From the NCBI GenBank assembly GCA_023627715.1, contig JAMAHW010000116.1, positions 36,624-100,623 on the forward strand: a stretch of 64,000 bases of DNA, read 5' to 3'. This DNA is from Periconia sp. R9002. Taxonomy: Eukaryota; Ascomycota; Dothideomycetes; Pleosporales; Periconiaceae. Both the position numbers and the translations under genes were made by a program. Positions 9,956 to 21,568 of the stretch are shown in pieces. A model generated the notes under the pieces. That model saw only the letters and a list, made by a program, of their open reading frames with translations. It ran no database searches and had not been told where the DNA came from. The stretch's first letter is position 1, and each line of letters opens with the position of its first letter.

Positions 9956-11897
9956 ATGGACCAGATACGGGACCTCGCCTCGCACGATGAGACCTACATG
10001 CTGTTGAAGAGGTTCAGGATGCCCCACGACCATGGATCAACGGACGCGATCGCAGTGACCGTGAAAGTCAGCAAAATCCTTCTCTCATTCTATACTCTCA
10101 TGATGAACATGATTGTCCTTCATCTCTGGTACCTTGTGGTTCTGGTGGCCATCGCCATCCTAGCCCAGAGCAAAACACTGACACGGAATATGGGAGCCGC
10201 AAACGTCACCATCTGGAACTCTCAAGCACCTCTCAGCGTTCTCAAAGCTATGTTCGACTATCGTACCCACATTCCTTTATACGCATTTGGGTGGGCCCTT
10301 GCTGCACTCCTCGCGTGGGGTGCCGCAACCGTTATGTCGCTTCTCGTCTCCCCCAACCTCATCATCGGCAACGTGGCCCCGGCAAATGTGGGCAAGATCT
10401 ACTATCCCACAATTCCTACTGGGGATATGAGTTCAGATACGCTGAAATTCGCCTCTCTACTCGTCCCGTCGAACCTCCGTGCAATCGAGGTGCTCGAAGC
10501 CAGGGATGACAAGACAGGCGAAAAACGGAACACATCATCCTTTAGCGACGTGTCGGTAGAGAATCCAAGGTTTTGGAAAGACAGATCTGGCAATCCCAAC
10601 GTTCAGGTCGACTATTCCTTCCATGTGAGCGGTGTTGACTTCGGCTTGCAGCTGCTTCACGATCTACGGTTAGACGTTCAAGGCTCATGCCGCACTGATT
10701 ACAGTTGGTGGAACGGCACCTATCAAAATGACGACGGAACCCTTCGCGATGAGTACTACCCATTCAACAACCGAAGTGATGACCCTCAGATCGTTTCTCG
10801 AAATCAGGATGGAAAAGCGCCAATTGCAACAGTATTTCAACACGAGGATGAAGGTGGCAATGCCACTTTCGCGTTTTTGATCTCCTCACTCTCGCTGTTG
10901 AGCTTTTCGGAGGGAACCGATCCCTGGTACTTGACGGAGCGCTACCAAGATAACCAAACGAGCGCCGGCTATAATGTTTCATCTGGTCGACCGCCACTTG
11001 TCTGCTGGGAGCAAAATGCATGGTCTCGTGGAGGGGGAGCCAAGTTTCCCATCACCGAGATAGAGAAGATACAAGGCCTCAAACATGGAACCGTAGAGAT
11101 ATTCAAGGCTTCTTTAAGCGTGCCTCGCATCATTGGCCTGACACAAGCTTTGGGTACATCAGCGCTCAAGTCAGCAGCAACCTCAAAAGGACCCTTCTTT
11201 GATGCGGGGACATCCAGTATACATTCCGATCTGCAGAGGCTTGTGCTAGGCGCATACATGGCGACAAAAAACACGCTGACCGAACTGACCATGTTCCCCG
11301 AGGGGTCCGATGCACAAATTCCTAACCTGGCCTTCGAACAATCGAAAGGGAGGTTCAAAGAAGGTGTCGCAGACTTCGTCATTCTTGGGAGCAACTTCGC
11401 CGCACTGTCTATCCGCGTACTGATCATTATCCCAGTCATGACGGTTTTCCTTTGGCTAACCGTATGGCTTCTAACGGATAATCCGTTTCACCCCCTCCCT
11501 TGGACATATGTCAATGCACTCAAGGCCGCGGTGTTATACACGAGAGTCGATCATGAGGCTCTCAATCCGGAGGATAAAGGGAACTGGGATTTGAGGTCGT
11601 CACAGTTACCGCATTATACTTCCGAGAAGAGTTTGGCGATTGCTCGCCCTGAGTATAATCAAAAGTCAAGGACCCTTAGCTGGGATAGCTCTACAAACTC
11701 GTACGTTGCACACATATACATTCCCTGAATAGTTGATAACAATGAAATTTAGGCATCGAAGGAACCATGAGGCAGGTGGATCAATGTCGCCTGGGGTAAT
11801 GTCACCCGGTGCCTTGTCCCCCGGTGCCATGTCTCCCGGGACCATTGCCGAAGGAGGCGTAGAAGAGGAGAAGAAGCAATTGGGCAAGGATAATTAG
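9956..11897 (+). CDS. Large fungal membrane protein of unknown function
   Basis: Two exons (9956-11700, 11753-11897) give 629 residues; the 52-nt intron uses GTACGT and TAG and joins in phase. Hydrophobic helices occur near residues 45-70 (LLSFYTLMMNMIVLHLWYLV), ~112-135 (LYAFGWALAALLAWGAATV) and ~500-525 (IRVLIIIPVMTVFLWLTVWL). The ~360-residue middle part has many N-glycosylation sequons (NVT, NGT, NRS, NAT, NQT, NVS) and is probably extracellular. Such proteins are widespread but uncharacterised in ascomycetes. The second exon encodes a Gly/Pro tail with four SPG repeats followed by an acidic/basic end. The ATG at 9956 is preferred because upstream in-frame codons lack an ATG. No function is inferred. 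Confidence 0.75.
11784..11843 (+). repeat. 15-bp coding tandem repeat, four units
   Basis: Units read atgtcgcctggggta, atgtcacccggtgcc, ttgtcccccggtgcc, atgtctcccgggacc and encode MSPGV, MSPGA, LSPGA, MSPGT in the last exon of the membrane protein. Only synonymous or conservative changes separate the units. Confidence 0.8.
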
Positions 11898-13511
11898 TGA
11901 CAGAACAAGGTATGATGTTAATGTGTAGCCCCAGGACATGAAGTGGAAATGTTCTTCAGATTGTGCAATATTGCGCAAAGGTCATTCATTGAGGAACAAG
12001 GCTAAGACTGTGCGTTCACTCTGTTTTTGATCCCAATAGGTTGTTGTTTGATCTGTAGTTAGTATTTTTTTGTTGCCAGTGAGCTTGAGTCCAATTGCAA
12101 TACATTTCTTAATTACTTGCAGTATGAAGTGGTTGCATTGATCCTGGTCCCGCAACTAATGCGCCTATGATAGAACTTGCAGGGATGCGGCTCTGCACGA
12201 CGCTGCAGCTATACGATCACGTCATGTACAAACACGCAACCGAGAATGCATTTCGGCGACCATAATTTCAACCTGCATCGCTTTAGGTAGAGTGAAGCGG
12301 ATTCGAGGGTCCTAATGGCAATGCCGATGCCCAACACGCGCATGCAATACACCGGAAGTGGATTGATGTAAATTCAGATCATCGGTCAAGACATGGCTGG
12401 TTGGTCCGAGGTCGCCGAGCTGAGGAATTTCAAGTGTACGCGTAGCTGCCGCATCGGGGTTGACCAGGCTGTTAGTTATGTACGGTGTGCGCAAAAGTCG
12501 GAGCTTTCCTCGGACGTGGGTTCGAAGATACCCTAGTAATGGGGATTAGAAATCGCATGAGGGGTGATGACTGGAGCGCCTTCAATGTTTGTCTCATCTG
12601 ACACGAAGGCCTCTTATAGGAGACTGGGCCAGGCAAAGCGAGAATTGATCCTGTCGGTACTTGTTCGAGGTTGACACGGACGCTCCTCGAGGAGGGGTTG
12701 TTGTCGATGCGGCCAGAAAGTAGCCAATCGTCGATCCCTTCATGTCAAGCACTCCAGCCTTGACGTTGCCTTTCGTGTGCTTCAACGATTGGCAACTGAT
12801 CCCTGGCATCCGCGAGGTGAATTTAAGCCTTAGCATTCGAGGTGACAGGTCTGACAGTCCCGGGAATTCGGATCCGGGCGCCCCGTGGCAGGCTAGTTTA
12901 GCGCCCGTCTACTAAAAAAGCAACCGGACCCGACCACAAACCTTGTTTATACCACAGATAGACACCTCAAGTGCTGATTATACGACACGACCGGTACGCC
13001 GGTAAGCCAGCTAGTTCATATCGTGCGGGACGGCTCAGCTGAGAATGCCATTTACGAAACCCGTGGGGTAGGCCAAGTGGTTGGAGGACCCTGCATGCGT
13101 CCTCCGACTCCTGCTTGCGTCAAAGGTCGGACGAGTAGGCCTCGCTAAGTCCGGGGGATAATTGTTGCCCCGGATGAACCCAGCTACTCTTCGTTAACCT
13201 TTGTAGGAGGCTTCATTTGATTATTGTCATTTCTGCCGAGGGACGCAATTAATTCGATCACGTGACTAATCGTTGATAGAGGTGCAAAGTTCGCGAGGCC
13301 AGAGGTGAAGCTTCCCAAAAAATGATACTGTATATAGTGATTTGAGTGCCTATTAATTGTAATATGTACATGTAATTCTAGGAAATAATCTGTTTGAATG
13401 ATGGAACCTCTCTTTCAAGACTCGTTATATATAACCATACACAATCAATCTCACCGATGAAGGAACGTAATTGAAAATACCTCAATGCCGTTCTGCCATG
13501 CATTCCTTCAG
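11898..13511. other. Gene-free spacer with palindromic GC-rich patch
   Basis: 1.6 kb between two convergent genes. No frame longer than 80 codons looks like a protein. A GC-rich stretch at 13029-13173 has a 10-bp palindrome and two hairpins (ggaggac/gtcctcc at 13083-13105; ccgggg/ccccgg at 13151-13173). Nothing else stands out. Confidence 0.45.
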
Positions 13512-14899
13512 CTATCCCGCACGATTCTCTGTTTTTGAGCCTGTCTGCGCCGTGACTTTTTCCTCAGTTTGCGTCTCGTGATCTCGATTCACATCTTTGC
13601 GGCGAGCAGCGCGACTGTTGTTTCTCAGCCTTGAAAATCACATTTGCGGTGTCGATGAGGAAGACAAAGGAGACAATGGATACTCACCGATCTAGAAAGA
13701 CGTACAAGAGCTCCACAGGAATTGGAGCCCATATAAACAGCGCAGCCACTTGTCCAAAACCCCAAGCATCATCCTCAAACTGCCCACCTGCCACGCTCTT
13801 CAAATGATTCCGCTGCCTCCACATCATAATGAGACCGAACACCATACCAGCCGTCATTAACCCTATAAGCAATGCCCAGATAATCATAAGAATGTAGAAC
13901 AAGAAAATCCCGTTCGTCTTCTTCTTGAACTCTGTCTTCTTAGACTGCAGCCAGAATACTAGCGCTCCTACAACGGCAAAAATAGCGACCGCCCAAGAAG
14001 GATAGAGCACCGGGGTAATGACACCATACTCCGGTGATGTGGAAGCGCAGCCCAGTGAAGCCAGTCTCCAGTTCGTCCGTTTGCTACTGCTAAGCTGACT
14101 TCTCCCCAGCACAACAATCACCAAGATGAACACCACGGTGTGCAGTATGATGCGTGCATACCAGCGCGACAAGGGCCTGACTATACAGAAAAAGATCACA
14201 AGGATGCTGTTGATCTGCATAAAGGACATGACTTGTATTTCGGCGATCTCAAATATCGAGATTTCCTGCGATAGGTGGACGTACGAGGCGACGGCAGACG
14301 CACCGATGAAGAAGCCGTTGGCGGCGAGAAACGATGCTTGAAGTACCTTCACGACCTTGACGAGCGAGAAGAACGGGGTATCTTTGCCAGCTGGAAGCTT
14401 CTTTTTGCCGGACCGCTGGGATGCGAAGAGGTATATCATGCGATACGCTGGACCGAGGAGGACAGTGAGGATGATTTGGAGTGTGTAGGCAACCATCATC
14501 TTCGCAAAACATATCAGTTCTATTCGTCTCACAACTTCTACGCACAAATTCACTTACACCGATGCCCGATAAATCAGGATTCCCCACACCATACACAAGC
14601 AAGCACAAATTCTGGCAGTTTTGGACCTCCGTGGTGATGTCCAATCCATGTTCGGCGGAGTAGTCGAAGAAACTTTGCATTGAGTCAAAATCACATTCGT
14701 GGTTGCTGGAATTTACAGCATTGTGGGTTGGCGTGCTGGACTGCAAAGTAGTTGAGGTCGAAGTAGTGTTTTGAACCGTACGAGATTGAGTAGGTGAAGG
14801 TGCTGCTGTCAGAGATACCTGCGACGACTGCGATACCCTTTGAGGAAGGGCAACTGCGAGCGACGACCATAGCAACATGTGCCCTAAGAGATTGTACAT
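13512..14899 (-). CDS. Heptahelical-type fungal membrane protein
   Basis: Three exons (14899-14558, 14499-13688, 13629-13512) give 423 residues. The N-terminus has a signal-like segment (LLGHMLLWSSLAVALP), a Ser/Thr-rich linker and the motif NCQNLCLLVYGVGNPDLSGIG, which leads directly into the first transmembrane helix across intron 1 (14500-14557, GTAAGT/AAG). About seven further hydrophobic helices follow (ILTVLLGPAYRMIYLF, AAMEXIX-like segments, IILHTVVFILVIVVLG, AVAIFAVVGALVFWL, FYILMIIWALLIGLMTAGMV). Intron 2 (13630-13687, GTGAGT) adds a short basic cytoplasmic tail. The layout of a glycosylated ectodomain and seven or so helices resembles a receptor or transporter, but I recognise no named family and assign no function. 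Confidence 0.75.
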
Positions 14900-16263
14900 T
14901 CTGCGAAGGGTCGAAACTTGAAATTATGCAGAAATCATCAAACAGAAGAGGCCAAAGTGGATTATGGTCACCGCACGAATGTAGAGATATGTGACAGCTT
15001 TACCACCGATTAAATGAGCCGCAAAATTGCTGCTTTACTCACCGTAGACTAATAGCACCCGCACATGCTGTGCAACCAATCATGGCCAATTATCGAACCT
15101 TAAAATTCGGGGTGAACATGCGAAGTGATAACAAATAATCCGGCTATAGTTTCCGGTTCTCAGCTCAAGGGAAAATGCACGAGGGTCCGGAATGGGCTGA
15201 AAGAAGCGAGGCCTGTAAATAGCCCCCTAACACGGGATCTGCCTGGCAAGGGCGCTGACCGGGGCTCACTTCTTCGTTCTCGGATGTCGGCCAGGATCAT
15301 GCCACTTTTGTATTAACAACAGACCGAACTTTGACTGAATATTGAGTAAACACGAAAGAAATTAATAGATGATACTAAGAGCCTCATTTTCGTATTCGGG
15401 CCATCTTTCATCCAGAAGGAATTCAGTCTGCTTAGGAGCACGAATCCTAGGCTTACTTACCGCATCCGGTGTCTGTTCAGATCTTGGGCACTTTCCAGCC
15501 GGATCTTCTAAATCTTAGGCCTCAAGTACTACTAATTTTGGCAGTAAACCTTGGTCAGGAAGGTGACCGGGCGATAAATATCTAGTAATTCTATGAATTC
15601 CCGTTCTATTCAAGAGACGGGGTCGGCCAGTGCCTTGAGTATTTTGGTCGCCAACATGCCAACGCTTGTTCGTCCAAGCAAGTAAACCTCACTTTAGCTG
15701 GCGGTGGGCCGTCAAAAGTTTATGCATCTTGTCGAAAATTTATTAACTTACTGTTTGTCATATCATCACTCTATCCCGAGCGCTACGATGAAGCCTGAAA
15801 GGTCTTCATGCTTCTGTGCTCATTTTAAGTCCGCCTGCTAGAAGTGCCAGATACCTAAGACCTGCGGTCCTAGCTTGAAGCCGTTTAGCTGTAACTATTT
15901 GAAAACGGACTCGTATCACTGTGATATATAACGAGAGTTCGGTCATAACACGAACTCTAAGACTATGATCATAGATAACTTTTTGACAGATTAATTGACC
16001 ATGAGTGGCTTAGACGGAGATGCTCGTTCTTCCACCAGTACATCAACTCTACTGGAACAAGGAAGCTGTCTAAGCATGCTCTGCACAACTTGACTAGTTC
16101 GTTAAGAGACTGCTGATTGCTCCAGGTTGATCTTAGCCTCCCCCAAGTGCGAGAACAATGACTGTGGCGAGTGTGGCTCACACAGTGGCAGTATGCGTTG
16201 CTTAAGCTTATGTCAGTGAAAAAAAAATTGTTTATGGCCGCTTTAATGCTATAGCCCCTTCGC
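14900..16263. other. Gene-free spacer
   Basis: 1.36 kb. Short open frames at 14900-15316 and 15969-16181 lack family features. The left end contains the promoter of the leftward membrane-protein gene. I see no repeat or RNA gene. Confidence 0.45.
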
Positions 16264-16952
16264 TCAACATGCCATCCACGTTAAATCATAATTCTGTGAA
16301 AGCATTGGTCCCATTGCCCCCGAAGCATTACTCGCAGCCTGATTCTGCAAAACCAGCCTAACCTGAATGTTGAAATTGAAAACAACGACACTAGCTCCGC
16401 AAGGTGTCCACGGAGTTTCGAAAGCTGTCTCCTCCGTTTTAGCGAATGGAGCATTCACAGGTCCCTTCAGTATCTGATGGAATGAAGTGGTCTGCTGTGT
16501 GTGAGTGAACGTTCTTAATGCGCGACAGTCGCGACAGTTACTGTAGGGATAGGACGATTATGGAGACTGCGCACCTGAACCCCACTCGAGAGGTACACCG
16601 TGGTTAGAAACTGCGCAGTAACCCCTTCAGTCAATTGTGCTGCACCAAAGACACGGTTCTGCCATATGGTAAGGCTGTAGTTCGTTGGCACAAGAATTTC
16701 AGCCCGTATCTGACAGTTCTTCTCATTTTGGGCTACGCCAATGCCTTGTCCCAAGCTTGGAGCATAACGCGTAGCGTTAAATTGCAATGATAGCAGATCA
16801 GAGTTGAAAGTTGAGGTAACCGAATTCGCGGGGCATCCAGTTCCACGATATGTAGAACTAATGAGAGAAATGGGTGCAGCAAATACTCGTTGAGTCAGTG
16901 CAATTGGCATACTGGTAGAGAGCGTTGCTAACAGAATATTGACGAGATGCAT
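16264..16952 (-). CDS. Secreted DUF4360 protein
   Basis: Two exons (16952-16542, 16494-16264) joined across a 47-nt intron (GTAACT ... CACAG) give 213 residues. A signal peptide opens the protein. The family signature follows: GTGCPANSVTSTFNSD, then FNATRYAPSLG, NEKNCQI and, in the second exon, WTPCGASVVVFNFNIQVRL, ending in LTWMAC. This four-Cys all-beta pattern and size are those of DUF4360, small secreted ascomycete proteins related to bacterial homologues; the function is unknown, though some are regarded as effector-like. Without splicing the first frame stops right after NRPIPTVTV, losing the second conserved half, so the intron is well supported. Confidence 0.85.
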
Positions 16953-17707
16953 TGTTGACCGCGCGCCTTTAGATTAATTTAGTATTTGATATTTAGCTGG
17001 AAACTGTCAACTCTGTAACGCTGGGTGATTTGACTTATATAGTATAAATGCGATGCAAACTAGAGGTGCAAACGATTATTGTATACGAGATACGAGAAGC
17101 ACTAACCAGGGTGTGGCGACCGCGAAAGCTAAAGAGGATTTTGTCTACTTTACATATATTAGGTTTGACGATTCCAGCCCCGATGTTGTCGACAAGCTAG
17201 TACGCATACAGGACAGCCTACATATTCTCTTCGAGAGGTTAGACCGGTGTTATCACCCGAGGGATACTTCTCTTGGAGGTCCCGGTGAGGGGTGCAGAGG
17301 TTAAAGAGAGCCCCAATTCTAGCAAAAGGGCACCTCCATATTCAAAAGATACACCCCTCCGATATGGGATGTGTTTCCTAGATACGATATCGCTTCGCAC
17401 TCTGATCAATTGTCATTTACCACAAGACTTTATTGAAGCTTCGGTAGCGCGCGAACAAAAATGAGATAAAAGTAGTGTATTTAAGACAAATCCTTAAGAA
17501 ATTTCATCTAATCAGGGCAGCAGAATGTTTAAAGTTGGCTATTTCGAGAGACACGGGGCTAGCGCGACGAATTACAAGAATGTTTCCTTGGACAGAAGAT
17601 GATTAAGGCAGTCCTAGCAACTAATCTGGCCAGTACTCATGACCACTCTTGATGAACTGTAGCAGGACTGGCGAGCTATCTAATGGAGGAAGCAGATTCC
17701 CTTCAAA
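16953..17707. other. Gene-free spacer
   Basis: 755 bp between the DUF4360 gene start and the 3' end of the epoxide hydrolase. A frame at 17053-17304 has no recognisable features. Contains the DUF4360 promoter; nothing else seen. Confidence 0.4.
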
Positions 17708-19120
17708 TCACATATTTTCGGTGTTTGAGAGCGTGGCGTTCCCGAAAAAAGCCCACGCGTCATTCAGGACCAAGTCTGGAGCATCTAAGGTCGGGAGATG
17801 ACCGCCTCGATCGTGAACATTGCGCACCTGTATGTTCCCACGACGCTGTGCCCAGTCAAGAGGTAGCCCATACCAGATATCGAGCGCAAACTCGGAGAGG
17901 GCGACGGGCTGCAGAACGTAGGGGAAAATATCGAACCCGTTGGTTGATAACGCATGGTCCTTGGGAAGAGATCAGCAACAAATCATAATACGTTCAGGAG
18001 GGAGTGCAATGTTTACCTGCGCCGCGTTTTCATATAGAGCAAGGGCCCCATATACCCCTGGGATCCAATGCAGCATGGCCCAAGTGATAATCCTCTCAGG
18101 CGTCCACACCTGATCTGAATTCCATGTCACACCTTGTTCTAGATCATAGAACCACATGGCTAGTCCAACCGGACTATCAGCCAATGCTGCGCTCAGTTTC
18201 CGCGGCCGCAGCACGTGCACCGATCCGAAACTCGTCCACAGACCCCGATTGAAGCTCTCGGTACGTTCGATGAAAAGCTTTTCATCTTCGGTCACGGAGC
18301 CTTGAAAATATCTTTGCAGGTCAGACGGGGCTGGAGACATTACCCAGAAATATGAATGGAGTGCCACAACCGCTTCAGGTAAGTCTGCCGCCATGGCGCG
18401 CTCGATGATAGCTCCAAAGTCGCCGCCTTGGACGACGTATCTATCATATCCAAGTTTCTGCATTAGGGCGTTCATTGCAGCACCGATGACTCTGATTCCC
18501 ATGCCCGCCTTGAGAGGCGAGGGTGAAAAGCCAAATCCCGGGATCGATGGTGCCACCACGTGGAAGGCTGGCAGACTCGCATTGGGGGGATTGGTCAGAG
18601 CATCTATCAAAGATTCGACCTCGATAAAGGAGCCAGGCCAGCCATGAATGTGCAGGAGCGGAATGGCATCGGCACGAGGGGATCTGTGGTGGACAAAGTG
18701 CAGCGGGATGAGTGTGTCATTGAAGAAATTCGGGGCCGTGACGATAGTTGTGAACTGGCGGAGCCGTGTGTTTAGGTGGGTCTCAACAGCCCGCCAAGAG
18801 TAGTTCGAGCTCCAAAAGGATAACACATTCTCCACAATACGCTTGGGCGGGCCGTCGGTGAACTCTGGCTGGCCTGGGGTATCGTCCACAGTGCGAGTAA
18901 GGGAGACCTTGCGAAGAGTCCAGTTAAGGAACGACTGGCTCACCGTAATATTGAATGGGGTGACCTCGGTGGAGAAAGTAGCTTCGAAGTTGAGACCTAA
19001 ATCAGCCGTCGTAAGAGTGACCGAGGGAGTGTCATTCCGTTTCATAGGCGATGCGTTGGTCGCTATGGGTGAAAGGAGACTGAGTGTGAAACTCAGCTTC
19101 CACAGGGATCGGCAGAGCAT
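17708..19120 (-). CDS. Secreted epoxide hydrolase, alpha/beta-hydrolase fold
   Basis: Two exons (19120-18017, 17959-17708; intron GTAAAC/AAG, 57 nt) give 451 residues. The N-terminus is a signal peptide (LSFTLSLLSPIATNASP). An epoxide-hydrolase N-terminal domain follows (LNTRLRQFTTIV). The catalytic domain shows the oxyanion motif HGWPGS at ~159-164, the nucleophile Asp in GGDFG at ~234, and the catalytic His in RGGHLPTLDAPD at ~422, so the triad frame is intact. It should open an epoxide with water to a diol. Several N-glycosylation sequons agree with secretion. It is divergent to the flavin oxidoreductase gene, sharing an 853-bp promoter region that holds tandem repeats; co-regulation is possible. 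The ATG at 19120 is preferred to an upstream in-frame TTG because it places the signal peptide at the N-terminus. Confidence 0.87.
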
Positions 19121-19973
19121 GGTGCTTGGAAAATAGAGAAAATCGCGAAGAATTTCTTCAGCCAAAGATTTCTCAGCTAGGATGCTAAAATCAACATCGC
19201 TCGGTCATGCGCGGATGCTCCGGTTCTTATTCTCTTTTCTTATCTTTCTCTACCTGCATCACGGTAGAACAAAAGAGTCATACTGCCTAATTTGAGAAAA
19301 GGTTAGATTTTGCCCATGTAGGAAGCTGATGACGAGTGCTGACCAGTTCTTCTTCTTATTCTCTTCTCTTCTCTTTGTCCACCTGAATCTTAGTAGTTTA
19401 GGGGAACCAAAGAGTCATACTACCCATTTTGGAAAAAGGTGGGATTTTTCCCATTTAGGAAGCTCATGAAGAGTACGGACCAGTTCCTCTTATGATTCTC
19501 TCGTCTTTATTTTCTTTACCTGCATCTCAGGGAACAAAACAGTCATACTACCCAATTCGGAAAAATGTAAGCTTTTTCTCATTCAGGAAGTCCAAATGTG
19601 GTCCTACCCAAGTCAATAAACTTTCCGCGAGAGCCACGTATTTATTCTCTTTTGATTGGTCTTGAGCTGCTGACTACAAGTACGGTATGATTATGAATAT
19701 AGCGTTGCGTCCAGATACTGACTAATTGCTTGATTTAGAGAAACAGATGAACTTGTTGTGCATCTCATCTATCACACGAGAATCTATATTACATCTTGCT
19801 AATCAATTGCAGTGTTGCAGGTTGATATAGGCCCCTCGGTGTTCGATCGGTGTGTTCCGCAAAGTATATATACCATTGTTCAACACCACCAGACACTCCT
19901 TCACAGGCTGTACAACTACCTCTAAAGCTGAACAAACTTCTCCATCTAAAACAAATCCATCCATTTATTCACA
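19121..19973. promoter_or_regulatory. Shared promoter of epoxide hydrolase and flavin oxidoreductase
   Basis: Intergenic region between divergent genes. It contains three imperfect ~130-bp tandem repeats and, on the right, a TATA-like tatatata near 19866 about 110 bp before the flavin oxidoreductase ATG. Confidence 0.5.
19222..19592 (+). repeat. Three imperfect ~130-bp tandem repeats
   Basis: Units start near 19222, 19350 and 19487. Each shows in order: a ttattctctt pyrimidine stretch, acctgcatc or acctgaatc, caaagagtcatact or caaaacagtcatact, a g-rich ggaaaaa block, ttaggaagct or caggaagtcc. Two end in a gaccagttc-type junction. Confidence 0.75.
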
Positions 19974-21568
19974 ATGCCCTATAACCGCTGGGAAGCCGAG
20001 CTAGTAGACGTAGCGCCACTAAGAGAGCCACTGGTCTTCCACCCCTCCGGGAAGATTGCTCGCAATCGCCTCCTAAAAACCGCTATGACCGAAGGTCTGG
20101 GATCCTGGAGCCCCAAGGATATCAGCCAAAGGGGAATGCCAACTAAAGAGAGCGTAGAGTTGTACAGACGGTGAGCAAGCCAATACATATTACAACAGGT
20201 CAAGATCATCATTCAAATGCTGACGACGGAATAATTATAGCTGGGGCGAGGGGGCCAACACGTTTGGTATCATCGAAACTGGCAACATCGACATTGAATA
20301 TGACCAACTCAATGCCATAGGCGATATGATAATAACCCTCAAAGATGCTCCATCTGGGCCTAGGTTCGAGGGTTTCGTCGCTATAGCCAAGGCCGCAAAA
20401 GCCAATGGAGCTCTCATTATCGGGCAAACGGCTCACCCAGGCAACCAGTTGCATGCCCACATCCGCAGTGACACTATCTCAGCAAGTGACATTCAACTTC
20501 GTGAGTTTTTTTCTTGCATTCACAGCGACAATCAATATCCATACTCTACCGAGATTCTGCCAGCATAGTGGTAACCCACATACACCTGTTATCTACTGAC
20601 AAGGAACTACAGCACCGAAGAGAGGTCCGCTAGGAGAATTCTACGCGAAGCCCCGTGCCGCGACCCAGGCCGACATTGACCATGTCGTGGCCAGCTTCGT
20701 ACACGCAGCCGAGTACTTGGCGGCGGCAGGCTTCGATGGCATGCAGCTGCACGCGGCGCACGGCTACCTTCTAGCACAGTTCCTCTCAGGTAGCATGAAC
20801 CGGCGCACCGATACCTATGGCGGCACCATCAGCAACCGGGCGCGCATCGTCGTGGAGATCGCGCGAGGCGTGCGGTCCAGCCCTCGAATCCCTAAGGACT
20901 TCATACTCGCCATCAAGCTGAACAGTGTCGAGTTTCAGGAGGGCGGGCTGACGGCCGAGGAGGCGCGCGAACTCGTCGCCACAATCGATGCCAGCGAAGG
21001 CGACGGCGAAGACGGAGGGCCGTTCGACTACGTGGAACTGAGCGGCGGCACGTGGCAGAACTTTGGCATGACATGGGAGCGCGAGAGCACGCGCCGCCGC
21101 GAATCCTTCTTCATCGAATTCGCAGAGAAAATTGTGCCAGCGCTTGGCCAGTCGCCGCGAAAGACCAAGGTCTTCATCACAGGCGGCATCCGTAGCGCCG
21201 CGGCTATGGTTGGAGCCCTTGATGTTGTTGACGGCGTCGGCCTTGGCCGGCCGGCCGCTCAAGAGCCACGGCTCGCGAATGACATCCTCGAAGGCCGCAT
21301 CACGAGCGCTATTAGACCTCAGAAAGCCCTTGAAGATATCTCTATGGGTCTGCGTCTTGCAGGTACGCAGCTAGGCCAAATTGCAAAGGGGGAGGAGCCC
21401 TTAGATGCTAGCGACGAACAGACGGCAAAGGAATTTTTGGCCGATGAAGCGAAATGGTACGCGGCTATGATGGCTGATGACGATAAGCTCGAGTTCTCTG
21501 GCTATGTCAAGCTTTCTGCTCCGCAACATCCCTATGGCCACGTAGAAAACAGCAGCGCCTTACCCTAG
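19974..21568 (+). CDS. NADH:flavin oxidoreductase, Old Yellow Enzyme family
   Basis: Three exons (19974-20170, 20241-20500, 20613-21568; introns with GTGAGC/TAG and GTGAGT/CAG) give 470 residues. It has the FMN TIM-barrel pattern: ARNRLLKTAMTEGLG near the N-terminus, ALIIGQTAHPGNQ in the second exon, then the strongly conserved LHAAHGYLLAQFLSGSMN followed by RRTDTYGG, DYVELSGGT and KVFITGGIRS near the C-terminal phosphate site. It should reduce alkenes conjugated to carbonyls, or related substrates, with NAD(P)H. Length and motifs agree with the fungal subgroup close to bacterial Oye-like reductases. Its promoter is shared with the epoxide hydrolase. It lies two genes away from the NRPS and could be a tailoring enzyme, which is inference. 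Confidence 0.9.

Noticed and set aside
12594..12836. 80-codon minus-strand frame
   Set aside because: Composition and sequence look random; no homologous motif seen.
15969..16181. 70-codon minus-strand frame
   Set aside because: No family and no promoter or intron evidence; similar in length to chance frames.
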